The translations under genes were made by a program, and so were the position numbers. This document shows positions 1 through 5,127 of a DNA stretch of 9,069 nucleotides, one piece after another. The stretch comes from Campylobacterales bacterium. GTDB lineage: Bacteria > Campylobacterota > Campylobacteria > Campylobacterales > Arcobacteraceae. The stretch covers positions 1 through 9,069 of the forward strand of contig JAMOPZ010000348.1 in assembly GCA_027064245.1 (NCBI GenBank), given 5' to 3'. The notes under the pieces were generated by a model. That model was not told the DNA's origin, searched no databases, and saw nothing but the letters and a program-made list of their open reading frames with translations. Position 1 is the stretch's first letter. The number at the start of each line of letters is the position of its first letter.

Positions 1-273
1 AATATGCTCTTCCATATAATCTAGGTACTTAAACATTGGCTTTGGATTTTTCGTCCAAAATACTACCACTCTTGTATTTTTGAAGCTTACATATAATGGC
101 TTACCATTAAAAGGATTTATCCACTTTATATAACCTTTTTGCCAACGAGAGATAAACCAATCACTATAAAATGTAGGTATATCTGTACTTCTACTAGCTG
201 ATATGATTACAGGTGCTTGTGCATCTACTTTTGATCCATCATCTAATCTTATAGTTTCTTTTTTCCATTGCAT
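1..273 (-). CDS. DUF1848-family protein, N-terminal part (runs off window)
   Basis: A leftward reading frame stays open for 91 codons from an ATG at 273-271 to the window edge, with AAGGAAG just upstream of the start. The N-terminus reads MQWKKETIRLDDG, followed by the segments IISASRSTDIPTFYSDWF and VVVFWTKNPKPMFKYLD. As I recall, the S-A-S-R-x-T-D-I-P and V-x-F-W-T-K-N-P motifs typify DUF1848 proteins, about 270-300 residues long with cysteine clusters further on. Some are described as radical-SAM-like, but no catalytic role is established to my knowledge. The cysteine region lies outside the window. The gene diverges from the ClpA-like cassette and shares the 274-470 intergenic region with it. 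Family call fairly sure from motif memory; function unknown. Confidence 0.75.
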   Translation of the reverse strand, partial: MQWKKETIRLDDGSKVDAQAPVIISASRSTDIPTFYSDWFISRWQKGYIKWINPFNGKPLYVSFKNTRVVVFWTKNPKPMFKYLDYMEEHI

Positions 274-295
274 ACAGCTTCCTTATTAGTTATCT

Positions 296-301
296 ATTAT
301 A
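296..301 (-). promoter_or_regulatory. Candidate -10 element for the DUF1848 gene
   Basis: On the minus strand this reads TATAAT, a perfect sigma-70-type -10 hexamer, 22 bp upstream of the ATG at 273. No convincing -35 box is visible, which is common in Campylobacterota promoters. Inferred from sequence and position only. Confidence 0.45.
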
Positions 302-347
302 TCTAAAATAAATTATTGTTTTCTTAGTGGTGATTTTAACAAAAGTT

Positions 348-366
348 ATAGACTCATTATGTCTTA
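348..366. promoter_or_regulatory. Degenerate copy of the 19-bp operator
   Basis: The half-sites ATAGAC and GTCT are separated by 7 bp, exactly as in the two perfect palindromes at 411-429 and 1514-1532, but the outer right arm is TA instead of AT and the centre differs (12 of 19 positions match). It lies in the divergent region upstream of both the DUF1848 and ClpA-like genes. It could be a weak secondary site for the same regulator, or chance in AT-rich DNA. Confidence 0.3.
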
Positions 367-410
367 TCTTAGATATTTTGAATAGTAATAAAATCTTATA
401 ATTTTAAATT

Positions 411-429
411 ATAGACAATATCTGTCTAT
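411..429. promoter_or_regulatory. 19-bp palindromic operator upstream of the ClpA-like gene
   Basis: The sequence is ATAGACAATATCTGTCTAT, with perfect 7-bp arms ATAGACA/TGTCTAT around a 5-bp centre. An identical 19-mer occurs at 1514-1532, again about 41-45 bp before a start codon and just upstream of a -10-like hexamer. Its placement over the -35/spacer region fits a repressor operator; an activator site is also possible. The regulator is not identified in this window. Confidence 0.7.
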
Positions 430-431
430 TT

Positions 432-437
432 TATACT
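432..437 (+). promoter_or_regulatory. Candidate -10 element for the ClpA-like gene
   Basis: TATACT lies 2 bp after the palindrome and 33 bp before the start codon, so a protein bound at 411-429 would overlap polymerase. The ribosome binding site AGGAG at 457-461 sits 9 bp before the ATG at 471. Confidence 0.45.
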
Positions 438-470
438 CTAAAATATCATTACATATAGGAGTACATTATA

Positions 471-1514
471 ATGGAATATATTTATAATTCAGATTTATTA
501 CAATTGCAAAGTTTAGAACAAAACCTAAAAGTATCAATATTTGGTCAAGATGAAGCAATAAACTCAATAGTTGAAAAACTTATGATCTCAACTGCAGGAC
601 TATCTGAAACCAATAAACCTTTGGCTTCATTTTTATTTACTGGCTCTACTGGTGTTGGCAAAACAGAACTTGCTATTGAATTAGCAAAAAATCATAATTT
701 AGAATTTATAAGATTTGATATGAGTGAATACAGTAGCGATCATAGTGTAAGTACACTTATAGGTGCCGCATCTGGATTAAAGGGTTATGATGAAGGTGGA
801 CTTTTAACAAATAAAATAAAAGAACATCCTAAATCAGTACTTCTACTTGATGAGATAGAAAAAGCAGATAAAATAATACTTAATACTTTTTTACAAGTAT
901 TAGACTATGGAACACTCACTGATACAAAGGGTAATAAGATAGATTTTTCAAATGTTATTATAATTATGACATCAAATCTTGGAGCAAATGCTAAAAGCAC
1001 TATGGGCTTTGGATCAAATAGTAGTGATAATAGAAATGATGAAATAAATAAGTTTTTATCGCCTGAATTTAGAGCAAGAATTGATAGTCAAATAGAGTTT
1101 AATCCATTAACAAAAGATATGGTTAAAAATATTGCTACTAAATTTATAGATGAATTAGAGTTAAAACTTCACAAACAAATTAAAACTATGGAACTAACAT
1201 CAAATGCATTTGATGAGATTGTAGATCAAGCTTTTACCACAAAATTAGGTGCAAGACATATAAAAAAAGTGATCAATAATACTATTAAACAAAAGTTAGC
1301 TTATGAATTATTGTTTGGTGAATTTAAAACAAATGATAGTGTTACTATCGATTTTATAGATAATAATTTTGTCTATCTATTTAGTAATAATTCTCCTCTA
1401 AACAATACAAATATATTTCAAACTGCATACGAAGCACAAGAATATGCTAAAGCAAATCCTGGAGTTACGATAACAAGAACGGAAGATGGACAATATTATA
1501 AAATAAAAGAATAA
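471..1514 (+). CDS. Stand-alone ClpA-type D2 AAA+ ATPase (half-length ClpA)
   Basis: This 347-residue protein matches only the second AAA+ module (D2) plus small domain of ClpA, a protease unfoldase usually about 750 residues long. The N domain and D1 are absent, and the start lies just before the D2 boundary (FGQDEAI). Visible motifs are Walker A GSTGVGKT (58-65), RFDMSEY (81-87), GGLLT (109-113), Walker B VLLLDE (123-128), sensor-1 MTSN (166-169), arginine-finger region SPEFRARID (197-205) and sensor-2 GARHIKK (260-266). The alignment to ClpA rather than ClpB is close, including the ELLFG end of the small domain (279-283). MGF (178-180) sits where ClpA has its ClpP-docking IGL tripeptide. 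The pore loop is odd: GLKG at 102-105 replaces the usual GYVG. About 45 extra C-terminal residues include NPGVTITRTEDG (329-340). Likely a cytoplasmic hexameric unfoldase; substrate and partner are unknown. The stop codon touches the second operator. Confidence 0.9.
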   Translation: MEYIYNSDLLQLQSLEQNLKVSIFGQDEAINSIVEKLMISTAGLSETNKPLASFLFTGSTGVGKTELAIELAKNHNLEFIRFDMSEYSSDHSVSTLIGAASGLKGYDEGGLLTNKIKEHPKSVLLLDEIEKADKIILNTFLQVLDYGTLTDTKGNKIDFSNVIIIMTSNLGANAKSTMGFGSNSSDNRNDEINKFLSPEFRARIDSQIEFNPLTKDMVKNIATKFIDELELKLHKQIKTMELTSNAFDEIVDQAFTTKLGARHIKKVINNTIKQKLAYELLFGEFKTNDSVTIDFIDNNFVYLFSNNSPLNNTNIFQTAYEAQEYAKANPGVTITRTEDGQYYKIKE

Positions 1515-1532
1515 TAGACAATATCTGTCTAT
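1514..1532. promoter_or_regulatory. Second identical 19-bp palindromic operator
   Basis: An exact copy of the palindrome at 411-429 that begins at the last base of the ClpA-like stop codon. It precedes the promoter of the four-gene unit starting at 1578. Perfect identity over 19 bp at two promoters argues for one shared DNA-binding regulator. Confidence 0.7.
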
Positions 1533-1541
1533 AGCTTCTTT

Positions 1542-1547
1542 TATAAT
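1542..1547 (+). promoter_or_regulatory. Candidate -10 element of the four-gene unit
   Basis: A perfect TATAAT lies 9 bp after the palindrome and 30 bp before the ATG at 1578, giving the downstream genes their own promoter. The palindrome would cover the -35 region. Confidence 0.5.
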
Positions 1548-1577
1548 TACCTATTAAAACAATAAAAGGATAAAAAA

Positions 1578-1847
1578 ATGGCAAATAATTTTATAGATAA
1601 ATCACTTGATACTATAAGTGAGCTAAGTGATAGTATCACAGGTAAATATGATGAACATATTAAGAAAAAAGCATTAAAGCAAGTGGATGAAATGATTAAA
1701 TCACAAGGTCTTGATATAGAGGATATAGAAGAAGATGATTATGAAGCTATGGTAAGCGAAGCAATGTTAGAGATAAAAGAAGAATATGCTTCAAATACTG
1801 CAAAAGTTGGATTTAGTTTACTAGGTCTTGATCTATTGTTTGGTTAG
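1578..1847 (+). CDS. Small acidic protein of unknown function
   Basis: I do not recognise this 89-residue protein. It is highly charged, with an acidic core DIEDIEEDDYEAM (about residues 46-58) and a mostly helical-looking sequence. It ends in a short hydrophobic tail, VGFSLLGLDLLFG. There is no signal peptide or clear transmembrane span. The start is supported by AAGGA at 1566-1570, 7 bp before the ATG. It is the first gene after the second operator and its TAG stop is part of the TAGGAG ribosome binding site of the next gene, so it is translated in close coupling with it. The acidic surface could suit an adaptor or inhibitor role towards a neighbour, but nothing in the sequence proves that. 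Confidence 0.75.
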   Translation: MANNFIDKSLDTISELSDSITGKYDEHIKKKALKQVDEMIKSQGLDIEDIEEDDYEAMVSEAMLEIKEEYASNTAKVGFSLLGLDLLFG

Positions 1848-1856
1848 GAGATAAAA

Positions 1857-2261
1857 ATGTTTGGATTTGCACTAAAAAGTACTTTTATTTATATGGTTTG
1901 GAATAAATTTAAAAAGCAAATTATTACGGCAATTATATCTTTAATAGGTATAGTTATCGTATTTGCCATATATGAAGATATCAATAATATTTTTATACAA
2001 AAGAAGATTGATTATATATTTGAATTGGTTGCTGCAAAATGGTTTCTAGTTTGTCTAATCATAAGTTTTAATATATTTAGTTTTAAAAAAGCAATTAAAG
2101 AGAATAAAAAATATGAAGATCAAGATAATTGTAGTATAGAAGGTATATCTACTATAAATACACCACAACACAAAGAGATATTAAATAAGAAAAAACTCAA
2201 AACTAAATCAGATGTAATACTTCAAAAATATCTAAATAAAGAGGATATAAAAGATGATTGA
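1857..2261 (+). CDS. Membrane protein with two predicted transmembrane helices
   Basis: This 134-residue protein is unrecognised. Two hydrophobic segments are visible, about residues 22-39 (IITAIISLIGIVIVFAIY) and 57-76, separated by a short polar stretch. They are followed by a hydrophilic, lysine-rich C-terminal tail of about 55 residues. Charges around the helices (KFKK before the first, FKKAIKENKK after the second) suggest both ends face the cytoplasm, with a short external loop. The ribosome binding site TAGGAG at 1845-1850 overlaps the previous stop codon. The end overlaps the next start by 8 bp, so the genes are co-translated. Its role in the cassette is unknown. Confidence 0.75.
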   Translation: MFGFALKSTFIYMVWNKFKKQIITAIISLIGIVIVFAIYEDINNIFIQKKIDYIFELVAAKWFLVCLIISFNIFSFKKAIKENKKYEDQDNCSIEGISTINTPQHKEILNKKKLKTKSDVILQKYLNKEDIKDD

Positions 2262-2496
2262 ACTGTTTATACTTTCAATATTTGTGATATTAAATTTTAT
2301 CATTTTACGAATCAAAATAGATAAAAGAAGATTTGCAGATACATTTGTAGATCTAGCAGTTATGCTATTTCTAACATATCTATTTAATGGTACTTATAAA
2401 GGTATGATTGTAGCTATGGTATCTGGATTTATATTTAGTGTATATCTATATTTTTATCCAGTATCTTTAAAAGATTATTTAAAATGGAAATTTTAA
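2254..2496 (+). CDS. Small multi-pass membrane protein
   Basis: This 80-residue protein is almost entirely hydrophobic. There is one helix at about residues 2-18, a basic loop (RIKIDKRR, 19-26), and two further hydrophobic stretches around 32-44 and 49-68, ending with YFYPVSLKDYLKWKF. The pattern R-F-A-D-T-x-x-D-L followed by G-T-x-x-G and a membrane segment resembles small phage-encoded membrane proteins I vaguely recall; I cannot name a family. It starts inside the preceding gene (8-bp overlap). Its TAA stop is followed directly, in the same frame, by the GTG start of the nuclease. The arrangement suggests a membrane partner or holin-like helper for the nuclease, which is inference only. 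Confidence 0.7.
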   Translation: MIELFILSIFVILNFIILRIKIDKRRFADTFVDLAVMLFLTYLFNGTYKGMIVAMVSGFIFSVYLYFYPVSLKDYLKWKF

Positions 2497-3084
2497 GTGT
2501 TTATAGTATTTTTTATACTACTTTTTGTAGTATCTGTAAATGCTATAGATCTATCAAACTATATCAATAAACAAAACTGTGATCAAATCATAGATAAAAA
2601 AGTTTATACTATATGTTATAGCTATAAATACAAAGGTGCAAAATATGTATCATATACCCTTTATGGTTCAAAAGTAAATAAATTAAATATAAAAAAACGA
2701 CCAAAATTTTATAGTGAAAAATTAATACCAATTAAATATAGAAGTAAATCAAGTGATTATAAATATAGTGGATATGATAGAGGTCACTTAGCTAGTGATG
2801 CTAGTTTTGATTATGATAAAAAAGTATTATCAAAAGTTTACACTATGGCAAATATTGTACCACAAGCTCCACAAGTAAATAGAAAATTATGGCTAAAAGC
2901 TGAAAAACTTGAAAGATATATAGCAGTAAAACTTGGAAATGTAAATGTAATCAATGGTGTTATATATGATGAAACATCTAAAACAATAGGTAAAAATAAA
3001 ATAGCAGTTCCTATTGCTTTTTGGAAAATGATATATAACGATAACAATGGATATAAGAGATATTTTTATTTTCAAAATAAATAA
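2497..3084 (+). CDS. Secreted DNA/RNA non-specific endonuclease (NucA/Serratia nuclease family)
   Basis: This 195-residue protein starts with a typical signal peptide: hydrophobic residues 2-14, with likely cleavage after VNA at 14-16. It then carries the family's ββα-metal signature. DRGH (94-97) supplies the general-base His97. MANIVPQ (117-123) is followed by N128, the Mg2+ ligand, and E136 sits eight residues on, the same spacing as Asn119/Glu127 of the Serratia enzyme. All catalytic positions therefore look intact, and it should cleave DNA and RNA outside the cytoplasm. The start is GTG, the only standard start codon giving the signal peptide. It immediately follows the in-frame TAA of the upstream gene without a good ribosome binding site, so translation is probably coupled. 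The C-terminus (YFYFQNK) is somewhat short for the family, so slight truncation is possible. The catalytic fold appears complete. Confidence 0.88.
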   Translation: MFIVFFILLFVVSVNAIDLSNYINKQNCDQIIDKKVYTICYSYKYKGAKYVSYTLYGSKVNKLNIKKRPKFYSEKLIPIKYRSKSSDYKYSGYDRGHLASDASFDYDKKVLSKVYTMANIVPQAPQVNRKLWLKAEKLERYIAVKLGNVNVINGVIYDETSKTIGKNKIAVPIAFWKMIYNDNNGYKRYFYFQNK

Positions 3085-3274
3085 TTTATCTTCCTATAAT
3101 ATTATTTCTACTCTCTATTTTATCTCATCAATTTTAACTTCCAACTTTTTACAACCATATATTACACGATTAGATAGAGCAGTCAAAATAGGACTGTTAT
3201 CAATAAACAAAACTACCAACCACTAAAAGAAGCATAAAAAATTTTGTATATGCCTTTAAGAGTGGCGGCGTAAT
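3085..3274. other. Junction region without a supported gene
   Basis: This 190-bp stretch lies between the nuclease stop and the DUF2958-like stub. I see no gene and no convincing terminator. A weak inverted repeat CAGTC/GACTG (3180-3184 and 3192-3196) lacks a following T-run. The end carries an unusually GC-rich patch, GAGTGGCGGCG (3260-3270), in otherwise AT-rich DNA. This suggests a recombination junction where the cassette meets the replication block. Confidence 0.5.
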
Positions 3275-3391
3275 ATGAGTAATTTAATTTCAAAAACTAT
3301 ACTAAAATCTATTCCTAAATTATATTCTACAAAGGATCAAAATGATCCGTTGTGTTATATCATATGTTTTAGTATGAACTATACATCATAA
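3275..3391 (+). pseudogene. N-terminal stub of a possible DUF2958 gene
   Basis: A 38-codon frame starts MSNLISKTILKSIPKLYSTKD and goes on through QNDPLCYI before ending in unrelated residues and TAA. The pattern L-x-x-K-x-I-L-x-x-I-P-x-L-Y-S-T followed by D-P-x-x-Y matches the start of DUF2958 proteins as I remember them, which are common on plasmids and usually about 100 or more residues. The conserved KFF and tryptophan-rich part that should follow is missing. The stub runs tail to tail into the end of parB, overlapping it by 6 bp, so a deletion or rearrangement probably fused the blocks here. No clear ribosome binding site is visible. It could also be a chance short frame. Confidence 0.45.
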
Positions 3392-4258
3392 ATATTTTTT
3401 AATAATAGTTTCTAATTCTTGCTCTAATTCACTTTTATCCTCATGACTTAATTTACTAATATCTGTCCTTAAATTCAAATTTTTCTTTGTTATTTTTATA
3501 ATATAAGGTTTTTCATCAATATTATATTGTTTATTTTTTTCATTAATATTATACTGTCTTATATCATTTCTTGTTATTTCTTTTTTTACTAATTTATTAT
3601 AAAATTCTATTTGAATTTCTGTATTCTTAATTTTTTGTAATTCATATAAAGCTTCTATATCTTTTATACTCTTATTCATTGCTAAATCGTGTAATATAAT
3701 ATCTTCTAATTTTAATATTGATAAAACTTTTGTTATATAAGATTCTGATTTTCCAATAGCTTTTGCTAAATCAGCTTTTGTATTGTATATTTTATTTTTT
3801 ATTAAATTATGTAATGACATTGCTATTTCTAATATATCTAAGTCAGATCTTTGCATATTTTCAATTAATGCAAAAGTAGGCATTTTATTTTTATATTCCT
3901 CTTCAAAGCTATTACACTCTAATTTAATTATTGCTTTAATTTTATCTTTTTTTAATAATCTATATGCTGCTACTCTTCTATGCCCTGCAATCACTTCATA
4001 TCTATCATTATTACTTCTATTTAATATTACAGGTTGTAATAACCCATTTGTCTCAATAGAATCAGCCAATTCCTTTAAAGAAACTTTATTTATATCTAAC
4101 CGTGGTTGATATGGATTATCAAATATATTTTTAAGTTCTACTTCTACAATAATATCTTCACTATTATCATTCTTATTTATTATCTTATTAGTATTTTCAG
4201 TCATTGCTGCTGAATTCATAATATTTTGCATATTTTTATATTTATTTCTTCGTGCCAT
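3386..4258 (-). CDS. parB: ParB/Spo0J-family plasmid partition protein
   Basis: This 290-residue DNA-binding partition protein should bind parS sites and stimulate ParA ATPase so that plasmid copies are separated. Visible features are NPYQPR (48-53), GLLQPVI (72-78), the arginine-rich GHRR box (92-95, part of the CTP-binding fold of ParB proteins), ENMQR (133-137) and a helix-turn-helix around 161-183 (KADLAKAIGKSESYITKVLS). A basic, asparagine-rich linker and a short charged C-terminal dimerisation-type region follow. GHRR instead of the GERR common in chromosomal ParB fits a plasmid origin. The ATG lies 1 bp after the parA stop codon, with GGGGAT upstream. It is the last gene of the leftward operon. 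Confidence 0.93.
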   Translation of the reverse strand: MARRNKYKNMQNIMNSAAMTENTNKIINKNDNSEDIIVEVELKNIFDNPYQPRLDINKVSLKELADSIETNGLLQPVILNRSNNDRYEVIAGHRRVAAYRLLKKDKIKAIIKLECNSFEEEYKNKMPTFALIENMQRSDLDILEIAMSLHNLIKNKIYNTKADLAKAIGKSESYITKVLSILKLEDIILHDLAMNKSIKDIEALYELQKIKNTEIQIEFYNKLVKKEITRNDIRQYNINEKNKQYNIDEKPYIIKITKKNLNLRTDISKLSHEDKSELEQELETIIKKYL

Positions 4259-4259
4259 T

Positions 4260-4901
4260 TTATATCCCCAATTTTTTCTTTAATTCTGTTACAAATTTAT
4301 TAAATTCATCAGTTGCTTTGCTTTTTTTATTGTATTCTTTTATAGATTTTCCTAACCATGCTGCTTTATCATAATCAACTCTTTGTCTTAAAATACTTTT
4401 CATTAATTTAAATTCCTTATTAGAACTAATAAAATTTTCTAATCCTTCAAAATTCTTAACTTGTGGATTAATATTATTTAATAAAATATTCACAACGATC
4501 TTTTCTTTTGTAATTACTTCTAACTCATTTATTATCTCTTTATATTTCATTAAACCTGAAATTTCATTAAATCTATCACTTACTGGAGTGATTACAATAT
4601 CACTATAATAAATTGCTAATCTATTTAATGCACTATCAAAACCTCCACTATCAATAATCGTTAATTTTTTATCATTATCTTTATTTATATATTCATCAAA
4701 CTCTTGTTCATTTTCAATATATAGTATTTCTAATTTCTTTAAATTATTAGAAAATCGTAATTGATTTGTATGTGTTATTGTTCTTTGAACATCTAAATCA
4801 ATAACTTCAACTTTGTAACTTTTCATCAATGATATAGCTAAATTAAATGCAATTGTAGATTTTCCTACACCACCTTTTTGATGAGAAATGGTAATTATCA
4901 T
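4260..4901 (-). CDS. parA: ParA-family partition ATPase (small, type Ib-like)
   Basis: This 213-residue deviant Walker ATPase shows a signature Walker A KGGVGKST (9-16, both lysines present), Walker A' DLDVQRT (35-41) and Walker B TIIDSGG (81-87). The short length and the lack of an N-terminal helix-turn-helix place it with type Ib ParA proteins, which bind nucleoid DNA non-specifically in the ATP form and move ParB-bound plasmids. It overlaps the upstream small gene by an ATGA (start 4901, preceding stop 4898) and is followed 1 bp later by parB. Autoregulation by ParA is unlikely without a DNA-binding domain. That role may fall to the small upstream protein, to ParB or to Rep. Confidence 0.94.
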   Translation of the reverse strand: MIITISHQKGGVGKSTIAFNLAISLMKSYKVEVIDLDVQRTITHTNQLRFSNNLKKLEILYIENEQEFDEYINKDNDKKLTIIDSGGFDSALNRLAIYYSDIVITPVSDRFNEISGLMKYKEIINELEVITKEKIVVNILLNNINPQVKNFEGLENFISSNKEFKLMKSILRQRVDYDKAAWLGKSIKEYNKKSKATDEFNKFVTELKKKLGI

Positions 4902-5125
4902 TTTAAATCTTCCATTGTTACATATAAATGCATTTTGTTATTCATCTCATTCAAAGACATTTTATCTATATCTCCCATAGCTAATAATTTTTCTAGCTCT
5001 GCAACTGTCATGTTTTTTAATATTATATATAATTTATATCTCCAATTATCATCTTCTTTTTTACTCCAATCTGATAAACTTGAAGCAGGAATGTTTACAA
5101 GTTCCATTATCTCTTTTCGTGTCAT
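4898..5125 (-). CDS. Small HTH-like protein of the partition operon
   Basis: This 75-residue protein lies between rep and parA. The N-terminus MTRKEIMELVNIPASSLSDWSK (about 1-22) has the shape of a helix-turn-helix: K-E-I-x-E-L-x-N-I-P-x-S-S-L-x-D-W, as in small excisionase, MerR-like or XRE-like domains. A short helical region with acidic and methionine-rich character follows (NMTVAELEKLLAMGD). I do not recognise a named family. Spacing is 2 bp from the rep stop, and there is an ATGA overlap with parA, so it is co-translated with both. A regulator of the par genes or a partition or replication accessory DNA-binding protein is the simplest reading, by context only. Confidence 0.7.
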   Translation of the reverse strand: MTRKEIMELVNIPASSLSDWSKKEDDNWRYKLYIILKNMTVAELEKLLAMGDIDKMSLNEMNNKMHLYVTMEDLK

Positions 5126-5127
5126 TA

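Noticed and set aside
2838..3075. Two minus-strand open frames across the nuclease gene
   Set aside because: They lie entirely within the well-supported nuclease coding sequence, lack ribosome binding sites and show no protein-like family features.
3180..3196. Inverted repeat CAGTC/GACTG as a terminator between the nuclease and parB
   Set aside because: The stem is only 5 bp with a 7-base loop and no T-run follows in either direction.
3242..3259. Near repeat of an 18-mer (TTTTGTATATGCCTTTAA) at 8471-8488, 17 of 18 identical
   Set aside because: The similarity does not extend on either side, and AT-rich sequence makes such a match plausible by chance.
3334..3348. Perfect palindrome GGATCA-AAA-TGATCC near the end of parB, considered as parS or an operator
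   Set aside because: It falls in the DUF2958-like stub and encodes DQNDP there, so coding ancestry explains it as well. With one copy only and no second site, the evidence is too thin to call it parS, although its position downstream of parB would fit.
3783..4109. Plus-strand 108-codon frame
   Set aside because: It lies antisense within parB, whose motifs are clear; its hydrophobic composition is a by-product of reading AT-rich coding DNA backwards.
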